Positions 52,995-61,839 of a stretch of 64,000 nt of DNA are shown piece after piece. A model generated the notes under the pieces. It was given only the letters and a program-made list of their open reading frames with translations, did no database searches and was not told where the DNA came from. The DNA is taken from the NCBI RefSeq assembly GCF_001636425.1, contig NZ_KV440953.1:1066847-1130846 (forward strand), written 5' to 3'. Numbering within the stretch: the first letter of the stretch is position 1; each line of letters begins with the position of its first letter. The translations under genes and the position numbers were made by a program. Source of the DNA: Heyndrickxia acidicola (GTDB lineage: Bacteria; Bacillota; Bacilli; Bacillales; Bacillaceae_C).

Positions 52995-54908
52995 GTGGAA
53001 TCAAAATCATGGTTATTGAATGAATGGTTACAGGTGCTGAAAAATAAAAAATGGATGGCTGCCATCATTGTCATCCTATTCGTTCCTTCTTTATATAGCG
53101 GTACCTACTTATGGGCCAACTGGAATCCTTATGCCCATTTAGAAAGACTTCCGGTAGCGGTTGCTAATGATGATGAATTAGTGTCTCAGCAAGGAAGGAC
53201 TTACAATCTTGGTAAGGACCTTGTTTCCCAGCTGCACCGAGATAAAAGCTTTCATTGGGTGTTTGTTTCAAAAAAGCAGGCAGACCGCGGCCTTCAAAAT
53301 AACCGGTATTATTTTGAAATATACATACCAAAAGACTTCTCCAAACGAGCGGCAACTTTCACAAAGGCAATGCCTTCTCCACTCAATCTATATTATAAAG
53401 TGAATGTCGGCAGCAATTTTCTCGCCTCTCAAATTGGACGGACAGGTGTGGATAAAATAAGAGAAAAATTATCCGAATCCCTTAGTAAAAACTATGCCAA
53501 AATGGTTTTTGCCGGTCTTTTTTCTGTCAGCAAAGTGCTGCAGGACGCAAGCAAAGGATCGGGAAAGCTGTCTACGAACCTGAGAAAAGTCACTGACGGA
53601 ACAAACAAAATAATAAACGGGATGAATCAAGGAAAACAACCGATTGCTTCCTTTTCAGGGGGGGCACAGCAGCTAAGCAATGCAGCTGATCAGCTCTCTG
53701 CTGGAGCAAACAAAATAAACAGCGGATTCGAAAAAGTTAACTCAGGCATGGGCAGCTTGGAAACTGGTCTACACACTTTATACAACAGCTCTAACCAGTT
53801 AACCAATACTGTCACACCGATTTCAGGGAAGGCAGGTCAATACCAGCAGCTATTTTCTGATTTCCAAAAAAATCATCCTGAAATAAACACCCAAGAGCTT
53901 CAGCCTCTTCAAAATGCAGGAAAGGATTTAACCGAAAAATCAGCCTTTTTTATTTATAATCTTCAAAAGTTTAATGATGGACTCGGGAAAGCTGCCGACA
54001 GTTCAACCGCCCTTCACACTGGGACCAGTCAACTCGCTAGAAACGTAACCAAGCTTTCCGCTGGTGCAGGGAAGATCGCGGACTCCGAAAAAAAGCTATC
54101 GACTGGAGCCTCTAGTCTAGAGAACGGCTGGAATTCAGCCATTCAAAACCTGACCAGCTTAAAAAAGAACCTAGAGCAAATAACGGCTGGCAGCAATCAG
54201 CTCACAAGCCAGTTAGCAGACGGAGCAAAGAAGATCGGGTCGATCCATGCTGGTGAACAGCTTTATTCCATGATGGCAAATCCTGTTCATTTAAAAGAAG
54301 AGCTTGTCCACAACGTTCCTAACTATGGTACAGGACTAGCTCCTTACTTTATATCTTTAAGCCTGTTTGTAGGGGCATTACTGATCTCTACGGTTTTTCC
54401 CATCCGCGAAACCAGTTTGCCTCCCCAATCAGCCTGGTTGTGGTTTTTATCCAAATTCATCATTTTAGCTTTCGTTTCATTAGGACACTGCATCATTACT
54501 AACCTTATTTTGATCTATGCAGTCGGACTTAAACCCGTTGATACAGGCTGGCTCTTTGTATTCACATTTATTGCAAGTATTACGTTTATGTCGATTATAC
54601 AATTTCTTGCAACTGCCGCCGACCATGCAGGAAGATTTCTAGCCGTCATTCTCCTAGTGCTTCAGCTCACCTCAAGCTCAGGAACGTTTCCCATGGAATT
54701 AACCCCATGGTTTTTACAAAAGCTTCACGGGGTATTGCCCATGACTTTTACGGTACAGGGCTTCAGGGCAGCCATTTCAACAGGGGACCATACGCTTCTT
54801 TTCCATGACGTCCTCATACTGGTGCCTTACTTTTTGATTTCGGTTCTGCTAACACTTGCTGTAATGAAAATCATGCTGCATCGCTGGGAAAATGTCGTCC
54901 ACTCATAA
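52995..54908 (+). CDS. yhgE: YhgE/Pip-family membrane protein
   Basis: A 637-residue protein. N-terminal helix at about 18-40 (WMAAIIVILFVPSLYSGTYL); a large extracellular region to about 450 with repeated small-residue motifs typical of the family (LSNAADQLSAGANKINSGFE, KLSAGAGKIADSEKKLSTGA); then five or six C-terminal helices of ABC-2 type. YhgE/Pip proteins include the phage receptor Pip and the T7-secretion-linked YueB. GTG 52995 behind GGAGGG (7 nt) is preferred. It is shorter than B. subtilis YhgE (about 775). The 52-bp tandem array follows. Confidence 0.8.
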   Translation: MESKSWLLNEWLQVLKNKKWMAAIIVILFVPSLYSGTYLWANWNPYAHLERLPVAVANDDELVSQQGRTYNLGKDLVSQLHRDKSFHWVFVSKKQADRGLQNNRYYFEIYIPKDFSKRAATFTKAMPSPLNLYYKVNVGSNFLASQIGRTGVDKIREKLSESLSKNYAKMVFAGLFSVSKVLQDASKGSGKLSTNLRKVTDGTNKIINGMNQGKQPIASFSGGAQQLSNAADQLSAGANKINSGFEKVNSGMGSLETGLHTLYNSSNQLTNTVTPISGKAGQYQQLFSDFQKNHPEINTQELQPLQNAGKDLTEKSAFFIYNLQKFNDGLGKAADSSTALHTGTSQLARNVTKLSAGAGKIADSEKKLSTGASSLENGWNSAIQNLTSLKKNLEQITAGSNQLTSQLADGAKKIGSIHAGEQLYSMMANPVHLKEELVHNVPNYGTGLAPYFISLSLFVGALLISTVFPIRETSLPPQSAWLWFLSKFIILAFVSLGHCIITNLILIYAVGLKPVDTGWLFVFTFIASITFMSIIQFLATAADHAGRFLAVILLVLQLTSSSGTFPMELTPWFLQKLHGVLPMTFTVQGFRAAISTGDHTLLFHDVLILVPYFLISVLLTLAVMKIMLHRWENVVHS

Positions 54909-54987
54909 AGAGTAAAAGACCTCTTCCGAATAAAGGGGTGGAAACTTATGGAAAGAAAAAGGTGGAGTATTTTCCTTGTTAGGTGGA

Positions 54988-55360
54988 ATGAAGGACGTTT
55001 GCCAAGTTAAATTCACCAGTTTTGTCCTTCATAACACCGATGAAGGACGTTTGACAACGATAATTCAACTCTTTTGTCCTTCATACCCCCAATGAAGGAC
55101 TTATGCCAAATAAAATTCACCAGTTTTGTCCTTCATACCCCCGATGAAGGACTTTTGACAACGATAATTCAACTGTTTTGTCCTTCATAACACCGATGAA
55201 GGATGTTTGACAACGAAAATTCAGCTGTTTTGTCCTTCATACCCCCAATGAAGGACTTATGCCAAATAAAATTCACCAGTTTTGTCCTTCATAGCACCGA
55301 TGAAGGACTTTTGACAATTAAAATTCACCAGTTTTGTCCTTCATAGCACCGATGAAGGAC
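54988..55360. repeat. Tandem array of 52-bp palindromic units
   Basis: ATGAAGGA(C/T) recurs at 54988, 55040, 55092, 55144, 55196, 55248, 55300 and 55352, exactly 52 bp apart. Within each of the seven full units GTCCTTCAT follows about 35 nt later and is its reverse complement, so every unit is a separate hairpin with a 7-nt linker. Interiors come in two alternating types (GCCAAATAAAATTCACCAG and GACAACGATAATTCAACTG). It lies between convergent yhgE and the MerR gene. Confidence 0.95.
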
Positions 55361-55617
55361 AATATTCAAGGCAGGCATCCCACTTCTCAGCCCATCTATT
55401 ACTGAGGATTTCCCATATTCTCAGAGGAAATAAACAAACACCTTGAATTCTAGTTCCGAAAATCCTGGGTATTGCAGCTCTATTTTGACAAAAAATTCTG
55501 CTTTTTACATGAACATTCGACGAAATCTGGTTAAATATTCTTACTTCACGTTAAAATCGACAGATTGAGCACATAAAAAGTCTAATCCTGCGCTTTCCCG
55601 AGAAATAATGAGAGAAA
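55361..55617. other. Spacer between array and MerR gene
   Basis: About 260 nt with no gene, repeat or clear terminator. Confidence 0.35.
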
Positions 55618-56346
55618 TTATTTCCGGTTATCCGCAAAGATGGCCATCGCTTCCGCCATGAATGCTGCCAGTCCTTCGCCAAATTGATCGATGTTTTGCT
55701 CAAATCGGCTATTCTGCACATAAAGCTGGCCCAAGCCCTTAAAAGCCTCATACGAATAATGGCCAAAGTGCTTATTTAAAAAGCCATACCATTTTCCTAT
55801 TGCACCCTGGGCTTCATTGGTGGCAGGTGATTTCTTCCGAAGTCCTGCTAACTCGCGGTAAATTTGATTCATGTCATTAGACAATTCTTTTTTTTCTTCA
55901 TTAGAAAATGGTCCCACATCATCCACTGCTTGATCTCCCCAGCGCTCCCTTGCTTCCTGCTCATAAGGATTCGTATCAAATGAAAAGCCCTCGAATTTTT
56001 CCTTATTGCTCATGTGAATTTCTCCTTTCATATTCAGTATTGTTTTTTCAATCGTTGTAATCATCCTGTCAAGCCGGTCCCTTTTCTCCAACAGCATGCC
56101 ATGCTGAATCTCCAAAGCTTTTTGCCTATCAAAGGAAGGGCGATTGATTATCTCCTTGATCTTTTTTAAAGGAAAGCCAAGCTCTCTAAAAAATAAGATT
56201 TGCTGCAGTGTCTCCAGGTTTCTTTCTGAATAGAGACGATATCCTGCTTCTGTTATCTTATCGGGCACTAACAGACCGATTTCATCATAATGATGGAGTG
56301 CTCGCACACTAATCCCCACTAAATCTGCTACTTCTTTAATTTTCAT
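55618..56346 (-). CDS. MerR-family activator with TipAS domain (Mta-like)
   Basis: A 242-residue protein. The MerR helix-turn-helix is at 1-70 (MKIKEVADLVGISVRALHHY, GYRLYSERNLETLQQILFFR), a dimer coiled coil follows at about 75-108, and a TipAS antibiotic-recognition domain covers about 115-240 (NPYEQEARERWGD, NKHFGHYSYEAFKGLGQLYV). Mta of B. subtilis has this build and activates multidrug exporters and itself. The upstream promoter has the 19-bp spacer that MerR proteins untwist, indicating autoregulation. No exporter gene adjoins it. Confidence 0.88.
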   Translation of the reverse strand: MKIKEVADLVGISVRALHHYDEIGLLVPDKITEAGYRLYSERNLETLQQILFFRELGFPLKKIKEIINRPSFDRQKALEIQHGMLLEKRDRLDRMITTIEKTILNMKGEIHMSNKEKFEGFSFDTNPYEQEARERWGDQAVDDVGPFSNEEKKELSNDMNQIYRELAGLRKKSPATNEAQGAIGKWYGFLNKHFGHYSYEAFKGLGQLYVQNSRFEQNIDQFGEGLAAFMAEAMAIFADNRK

Positions 56347-56372
56347 TTTGTTATCACCCCCCCTTTATTGAC

Positions 56373-56403
56373 AGGATAAAGTATCACGCAGCGTAAGGGT
56401 CAA
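56373..56403 (-). promoter_or_regulatory. MerR-type promoter with 19-bp spacer
   Basis: Minus strand TTGACC, 19-nt spacer CTTACGCTGCGTGATACTT, TATCCT. The spacer holds the dyad ACGC-T-GCGT. The over-long spacer is diagnostic of MerR-activated promoters. Confidence 0.75.
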
Positions 56404-56561
56404 CTGTTTTTTTTAAAAAGGCTACTTTCTTCGCTAGAATTGAGGTTCTTAGTCCGTGAATCATCTAGTCAAATGACGAGGATATCACTAAATTTATTTT
56501 CTGTTTTTCAAAACAAGATATTGGAATGGAGCTACTTCCTTCAGAATGAACCCCTTCTCAA

Positions 56562-56593
56562 AGGAAAAACACCCTGGACTGCCTAGCAGGGTG
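56562..56593 (-). terminator. Terminator of the alpha/beta hydrolase gene
   Basis: On the minus strand CACCCTG and CAGGGTG pair, followed by TTTTTCCTTT. Confidence 0.75.
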
Positions 56594-56669
56594 CCTTGTT
56601 TGCCGATCTCTTACCTTGTATTCTTTCTATTAAAGATTAGGAACATTATTCATCAAAAACAAATTTCAT

Positions 56670-57488
56670 TTAGCTTTTAAAAAAAGCTCTCACTTCATTC
56701 ATAAATTCCTCGGGCTTTTCGACAAGTGCCCAGTGACCGCAATTTTTAATGACCTTTAATCCCGCTTCAGGCAAATAGACAAAAAATAATTCCTGGAGCT
56801 TCTCGGGTGTTATGAGATCGTGGTCCCCTTGTACGACCATAATGGGGATTTCTTTCAAGATTGGAATAAACGGACGCAAATCGTAGTGTTTTTTTATGTC
56901 TTCATTCAGCACTTCATTGGTGTGCGGGCTGGCTATTGTAGGCGTTTTTCTTTTTAATGTTTCCTCTGAAAAAACATAGTAAGGGTCCAGAATCTTAAAC
57001 AACTCCTCTATTTCAGCTGAACCATCTGCCAGCTTGGGCAATAATTCTTCCATCATTTTTTGATCAACACTGGATAATCTTTGCGTCAGCTCTTTCTCAA
57101 AACTTTCAAATCCTTCATACGTGAGCCCGATGGCTGCTGTAAGAAGAAGCTTATTTACATGTTTTGGATAAGCCGCTGTGTATAAAAGTGCCAGCATGGA
57201 ACCCCACGATTCCCCTATCAGGTTTAATTTCTGGATCCCCCACTGTTGTCTCAAATCCTCTAATTTTTCGACCTCTGATCTCATCGTCAACGATGAATGA
57301 TCCTGCAGAGGTGCTGACTGCCCACAACCGGTTTGGTCATAAAAAATCAGCTGGAAGTCATTCTTTAATGGTTCCATATGAGGTAAAAAAAAGCGGTGCT
57401 CGCCTCCTGGTCCTCCGTGTAAAAAAACAAGCGGCTCTCCTTCTCCCAGCTTATACACATGTATCGATGATGTTTTTTCTTGTGTCAT
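56670..57488 (-). CDS. Alpha/beta-hydrolase, proline-iminopeptidase-like
   Basis: A 272-residue alpha/beta hydrolase. HGGPGG oxyanion motif near residues 25-30, nucleophile elbow GESWGS (about 92-97), the acid in VQGDHDLITP and the His in NCGHWALVEKP. The HGGPGG and GxSWG pair is typical of prolyl aminopeptidases, but many relatives have other substrates. ATG 57486-57488 behind GGGAGGGG is chosen. A TGACT/AGTCA palindrome overlaps the region just upstream. Confidence 0.8.
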   Translation of the reverse strand: MTQEKTSSIHVYKLGEGEPLVFLHGGPGGEHRFFLPHMEPLKNDFQLIFYDQTGCGQSAPLQDHSSLTMRSEVEKLEDLRQQWGIQKLNLIGESWGSMLALLYTAAYPKHVNKLLLTAAIGLTYEGFESFEKELTQRLSSVDQKMMEELLPKLADGSAEIEELFKILDPYYVFSEETLKRKTPTIASPHTNEVLNEDIKKHYDLRPFIPILKEIPIMVVQGDHDLITPEKLQELFFVYLPEAGLKVIKNCGHWALVEKPEEFMNEVRAFFKS

Positions 57489-57512
57489 AAATATCCCCTC
57501 CCTTAAAAAAAC

Positions 57513-57526
57513 TGACTGTTTAGTCA
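57513..57526. promoter_or_regulatory. TGACT-GTTT-AGTCA palindrome
   Basis: Perfect 5-bp arms with a 4-nt centre, 25 nt upstream of the hydrolase ATG. The pattern resembles TetR-family operators; the binding protein is unknown. Confidence 0.4.
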
Positions 57527-57796
57527 TTTAAAATATATCATGAAAATTCAAACGTTTTCAATCTATTTATTCAGACACCCTTCATGACTTTTTTCGTCCT
57601 GCCTATCCCGTGTTATTAAGCACTCAGTCTATAAGTTCCTTGGTGCTGCAGAGTAATTGCGGTCACTTTTAACACGCTCAAACTAAAGGCCCTTTCATAG
57701 CTTTGAGATTACTAATTCATTAGTAAAGCTACTGACAGTCTTCCAATCAGTGGCTTCGAAATTGATATACAGTTCATCTTATTAACTGGAAATCTC

Positions 57797-58867
57797 TTAA
57801 CGGACGGCCAACGCTCTTTTTCCCATTTCTGTATAGATCTGATTAAAACGGGCTTTTGAAATCGGATAGTTGTTCCTTCCATTTAAAGGATCATTAATAT
57901 AAAAATAGCTTGGGCTGGCACCTGTGACTACGATACAATGCAATGGCTGCGGCCACCAAAACTTTTGGCCATTCTGGTATTTATAATGATTGAGATTGTA
58001 TACATCCACATAGCCAATCGTGAACCAAACCAGCACTGGATTTCCCGCTCTCACTTCCTGTTCAATCTCTGATATGCTGCTGCCGGTCATATCTCCACTT
58101 TTAGGACGGTAGGCCTTCGCGAGGGATTGTAATTTTACAGGATTAATCGTATATCCGGTCCCATTATACGGACTCCCAACATATCCTTTATTAGGATCCA
58201 ATGTCTTTGTATAAGGCATTTTACGGGCGAGTGTCAATTTATCGATGTGAATTCCTTTATATTGAAGTGCCATCGTTAAGCTTGTGACTTCACATCCTGC
58301 AGGAAGCTCTGGATTCTGGCGGACAACCGGGACATTTAAAATGACAGTGGAGGATTCGCTTACTGCAGTCAAATAGCGGCTGCTCACATAAGCAGTTTTT
58401 CCATTATAAATAAATGCACACCAGCCATTGGAAGGTTTATTGTTTGTTTTAATGACTGTTCCTTTTTTAAGAATCCCTATTACATTATTGGATACACCTG
58501 GACCCGTCCGCACGTTCAAATCATCGGTTGTCATATATTGATAGATTACAGGCTGCAGAGCACTCGTTTTCACATCCGCTGCAGCGACATAGCCTGTTTT
58601 CCCCTGATAATTCACGATATACCAGGCGCTGGAATATGTAGAGATAACAGTAAGCTCAGTCCCTTCTTTTACAGTACTGAGGATACTATCAGAAAGTGCT
58701 GGACCAGAACGAATATTCACACCGTCCGAAGCTGCGAAAAGAGCCGTCGAAGCGCTTGCCTTTAAACTTGTGAGTCTGGCTAATTGGGGTGAATTGCCGA
58801 CCGAAGCTAAAACCCCCAGAACCAATAGTACTTTCATAAATAATTTACTCAAGCTGCTTTTGTACAT
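57797..58867 (-). CDS. Secreted C39-like cysteine protease with two SH3b domains
   Basis: A 356-residue protein. Signal peptide at about 1-40 (KVLLVLGVLASVG), SH3b domains at about 43-102 (DGVNIRSGPALSDSILSTVK) and 112-168 (DDLNVRTGPGVSNNVIGILK), then a C39-like papain-fold domain (about 175-350) with Cys192 in PAGCEVTS, His310 in QPLHCIVV and Asp326. SH3b domains bind cell wall, so it likely acts on peptides or wall-bound substrates outside the cell. GGAGAG is 6 nt before ATG. Confidence 0.85.
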   Translation of the reverse strand: MYKSSLSKLFMKVLLVLGVLASVGNSPQLARLTSLKASASTALFAASDGVNIRSGPALSDSILSTVKEGTELTVISTYSSAWYIVNYQGKTGYVAAADVKTSALQPVIYQYMTTDDLNVRTGPGVSNNVIGILKKGTVIKTNNKPSNGWCAFIYNGKTAYVSSRYLTAVSESSTVILNVPVVRQNPELPAGCEVTSLTMALQYKGIHIDKLTLARKMPYTKTLDPNKGYVGSPYNGTGYTINPVKLQSLAKAYRPKSGDMTGSSISEIEQEVRAGNPVLVWFTIGYVDVYNLNHYKYQNGQKFWWPQPLHCIVVTGASPSYFYINDPLNGRNNYPISKARFNQIYTEMGKRALAVR

Positions 58868-59180
58868 TTTTTCTCTCCTTTTTCTTTACTATTTGTCTAA
58901 ACTCCAAAGCCGCTCAAAATGGAAAGAAAAAAATGATAGAAACTGACTATGTAGTTTTCTAGACTTGCTAACGCATCCCAAAAGATTCCTAAATTAATAA
59001 TTTATACTATTTTACCAAATTATCTAGTAAATAGGTAATAATTTACCTGATTTAGAGTTAAATTCTATTATTTATTTTTAAAAGCACTGCTATTCTTGTA
59101 TTTCCTTTGATGGATCTATCCTAGCTCGCTTATCCGCTACAATACAATCAACATAAGATAACTTTGAACTGTAACTTTCT
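58868..59180. other. Upstream spacer of the protease gene
   Basis: About 310 nt with no gene. It should hold the protease promoter on the minus strand; I cannot fix it. Confidence 0.35.
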
Positions 59181-59340
59181 AAGAAAAACGCGAGCTTCTT
59201 ACTCACCTGCTTAAAAATTTCGTAGTTTTCAACTGATATGAACGAACAAATGCGAGGTCGTTCACAAACTGATGTTAATTTATAGAGGGAGTAACATAGA
59301 AAACCGCTGGCTTAACTAAATAGAAACTACATTGGTTAAA
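59181..59340 (+). repeat. Decayed copy of the ~150-bp repeat family (copy E)
   Basis: GAAAAACGCGAGCTTC, ACAAATGCGAGG, CAAACTGATGTTAATTTATA and AGAAACTACATTGGTTAAAT follow the order of the family (GAAAAGCG..., CACAGCGAGG, GCTGATGTTGACTTATC, GACTACACTG...). The palindromic arms are eroded and, unlike copies A-D, no gene lies upstream in the same sense. Confidence 0.6.
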
Positions 59341-59377
59341 TACTTTATTTTAAAAATTTGATACCTTATTAACCAAT

Positions 59378-59409
59378 AAAAAAAGAGACTTCAGCAGAGT
59401 CTCTTTTTT
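59378..59409. terminator. Bidirectional terminator
   Basis: AAAAAGAGACT and AGTCTCTTTTT pair around TCAGC. It ends the flavoprotein operon on the minus strand. Confidence 0.9.
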
Positions 59410-59424
59410 CACTCATGTTATTAA

Positions 59425-60375
59425 TCACCGCACTTGTACCCTTTCGCCGCCTTCTGACAAAATTGAGGCTAGATGTTTGGCCACAACTGCACCCTGGCCA
59501 ACAGACAAAGCAATGCTCGAAAACAGCGGAATGGTACAAAGATCCCCAATTGCGAATAATGCTGGATCACTTGTTCTTCCTAACAGGTCCGTTTCAAGCA
59601 ATCCATCTTTGTTCATTCGTGCTATTCCCTCTGCCAGCTCACTATTTGGTTTCACACCAATTCTCACAAAAACAGCAGCTACTTCTAATTTCATGATTTC
59701 CCCGCTCTTTTTCTTGAGCTCAATGGCGCTTACCGCCTTTTCTCCAAGAATGGCAGAGACGGCTGTTTCAGTCAAAATGGTAATGTTCTCTTTCTGCAGT
59801 GCTTCATTCAAATATTGGCTCCGCGCTTTGAATTCTTTTGACCGGTGAACGATAAATACATTTGCTCCTGCATCTGCAAGAAGGATTGCTCCTTCAAACG
59901 CACGGTCACCCCCACCCACAATCGCTACCGCCTTATCTTTAAATAGGTGAGCATCTGCAGACGCTGAATAGTTTTCTCCTCTTGCCAGCATTTCTTTTTC
60001 TCCTGGAACATTCAGCCTTCTTTGGCCTGCACCTGTTGCCAAAATAAGATAATGGTAATGGAGTTTTTCTTTTTTGTTTCCCTCATGAAGAACAAGCGTG
60101 TGAGATGTGTTGTTTATAGAAGAAATCCAAGTATTAAGCTGTACGGAGCAGCCCGCTTCATGAAAATGAGTTAGCAGCATTCTTTGTAACTCTCGTCCAT
60201 TCGCCGCTTGTACACCCGGATAATCAATAATTTCATTGTGAATATTTAAAAGCTGTCCCCCAAGCTCTCCCTTTTTTTCAATAAGGAGATGCTGTATTCC
60301 AAGCCTCTGGCACCAGATTGCTGCTGATATTCCGGCTGGCCCGCCGCCAATAATCACAACATCAATGTGTCGCAT
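59425..60375 (-). CDS. Thioredoxin-reductase-like flavoprotein lacking the redox CxxC
   Basis: A 316-residue protein with FAD motif IIGGGPAGISAA (8-19), ATGAG, the NAD(P) motif VGGGDRAFEGA (153-163) with IVHRSKEFKA (NADPH-type basic residues), and GDLCT at the FAD tail. Where TrxB has YCAVCDG this protein has YSASADA (Ser137, Ala140), so the dithiol centre is absent. It could be a ferredoxin/flavodoxin reductase or act on another electron acceptor. Its start lies inside the upstream gene (14-nt overlap), so both are co-translated. Confidence 0.8.
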   Translation of the reverse strand: MRHIDVVIIGGGPAGISAAIWCQRLGIQHLLIEKKGELGGQLLNIHNEIIDYPGVQAANGRELQRMLLTHFHEAGCSVQLNTWISSINNTSHTLVLHEGNKKEKLHYHYLILATGAGQRRLNVPGEKEMLARGENYSASADAHLFKDKAVAIVGGGDRAFEGAILLADAGANVFIVHRSKEFKARSQYLNEALQKENITILTETAVSAILGEKAVSAIELKKKSGEIMKLEVAAVFVRIGVKPNSELAEGIARMNKDGLLETDLLGRTSDPALFAIGDLCTIPLFSSIALSVGQGAVVAKHLASILSEGGERVQVR

Positions 60376-60928
60376 GGCTGCTGCACTCCTTTTTCCAATT
60401 CTCCTGCTTTACAAACTTCTCAAACTCAAGCCAATTCCTTACTCTAGATACGTCCACTTCCCGATTATAGGGATAGTCCATTGCCACTGCTGTTCTTCCA
60501 GTGGAGGCGAAAGCCTTCAAGTTATGGGGAGCATCGTCGAACAGCAAATCACCGACAATCATATTTTTCCGGTGGGAGAAAATCAAATTTTCCTTTCCGA
60601 TAAAGGGAAGATTCTCCTCTACCCATTGCTCCTTCTCCGAATAGGCACTTGACAAGCTGCTCGTAACAATTAATAGATCGTAATCCCTTTTCAATCTTTC
60701 TAAAACTTCAATTGCATTTGGTAAAGCCTTAAGCTTCAGGAAGAGTCCCGGCTCCTTTAAATAATCATATATTTTTATCCCGCATTCAGGTTTTACATAT
60801 TTTTCTGAGCTCCAGCATTTTAGTTTTCCAACGGTCAGCGTATCTTGATAGTCTCTGTTATAGCGTTCATGCCAAACCGACATTAGGTCACAAATGACTG
60901 AGTCCATATCGATAAGCAGTGTCGTCAT
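60362..60928 (-). CDS. 5'(3')-deoxyribonucleotidase (NT5C family, HAD fold)
   Basis: A 188-residue HAD phosphatase. DMDSVICD (7-14) supplies the nucleophile pair, VTSSLS the motif-II Ser/Thr, HRKNMIVGDLLFDD the Lys and final acidic residues. It is of the NT5C/YorS type that removes phosphate from deoxypyrimidine monophosphates. ATG 60926-60928 behind GGAGGAG is chosen. It overlaps the flavoprotein gene downstream by 14 nt. Confidence 0.85.
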   Translation of the reverse strand: MTTLLIDMDSVICDLMSVWHERYNRDYQDTLTVGKLKCWSSEKYVKPECGIKIYDYLKEPGLFLKLKALPNAIEVLERLKRDYDLLIVTSSLSSAYSEKEQWVEENLPFIGKENLIFSHRKNMIVGDLLFDDAPHNLKAFASTGRTAVAMDYPYNREVDVSRVRNWLEFEKFVKQENWKKECSSHATH

Positions 60929-60955
60929 CGTACTCCTCCAATTGGTTAATGGAAT

Positions 60956-60990
60956 GAAAAAGACGTAAACCAATCGTTTTACGTCTTTTT
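60956..60990 (-). terminator. Terminator of folE
   Basis: AAAAAGACGTAAA and TTTACGTCTTTTT pair, 16 nt after the folE stop. Confidence 0.9.
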
Positions 60991-61005
60991 ATAATTTAGC
61001 AGTCC

Positions 61006-61662
61006 TTAATTGTTAGGCCGTTGAAGAAGTGAAAGAAATTCTGCACGTAAATCTGAACGCTCCGCAAAGCTTCCTCGAACAGAAGTTGTGGATGTAGATG
61101 CATGCGTTTTTCGGATTCCTCTTCCGCACATGCACATATGCTTGGCTTCTATTACGACCATTGTTCCCTGTGGGGCAAGAATTTCTTCAATTGCCCCGGC
61201 GATTTGAGCAGTCAGACGCTCCTGAACCTGGAATCTTTTTGCATAGCCTTCTACCATTCTGGCAATTTTCGATAATCCCGTAATTTTTTCATTCGGAATA
61301 TAGCCTACATGCGCGACTCCGAAAAATGGTGCAAAATGATGTTCACACATGGAATGAAACTCAATATCTCTTACAAGAACAAGCTCTTGATGGTCGACAT
61401 CAAAGGTTTTCATCAGATGAAGCTTAGGATCCTCACGATACCCTTCTGTATATTCCAAAAATGCTTTGAGAACCCTGTAAGGTGTTTCTTCCAGTCCGTC
61501 ACGATTCGGATCGTCTCCGCACAATTCAATGAGGTTTTTGACCCCGTCCATAAAGCTTTGGGATTGTAATATTTTCTTATTGATCTCTTCCTGCTGTTCA
61601 CCTAAATTATCGGGGAAGTTTTGGGAAATTAATTTATGTTCTCTTTCATCAGCTGTAAACAT
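61006..61662 (-). CDS. folE: GTP cyclohydrolase I
   Basis: A 218-residue type I enzyme with zinc ligands Cys106 and His109 ([11 protein letters not shown]), the substrate region [20 protein letters not shown] and Cys177 in [13 protein letters not shown]. It converts GTP to dihydroneopterin triphosphate for folate or queuosine. The N-terminal ~30 residues are longer than in Bacillus MtrA (about 190), and no mtrB or folate genes adjoin it, so it may be a second copy. GGAG is 11 nt before ATG. Confidence 0.9.
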   Translation of the reverse strand: MFTADEREHKLISQNFPDNLGEQQEEINKKILQSQSFMDGVKNLIELCGDDPNRDGLEETPYRVLKAFLEYTEGYREDPKLHLMKTFDVDHQELVLVRDIEFHSMCEHHFAPFFGVAHVGYIPNEKITGLSKIARMVEGYAKRFQVQERLTAQIAGAIEEILAPQGTMVVIEAKHMCMCGRGIRKTHASTSTTSVRGSFAERSDLRAEFLSLLQRPNN

Positions 61663-61839
61663 TATAAAGACAACTCCTTTATGATCAGGATAAGTGAATG
61701 TTATCCCTATCCATGTATGTTATTATTCGTGTTTAACAATGGCAATAGACCCAGTTTAACTGGTGTTTTCTCAGAATACAAGAGAATAGAACTCTTTGCA
61801 TTTGTCAATTTTAGGAATCATCATCATTTACTTACTCGA

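Noticed and set aside
54988-55360. CRISPR array
   Set aside because: The period is regular, but the interiors between ATGAAGGAC and GTCCTTCAT are variants of two sequences, not unique spacers, and no cas genes are present.
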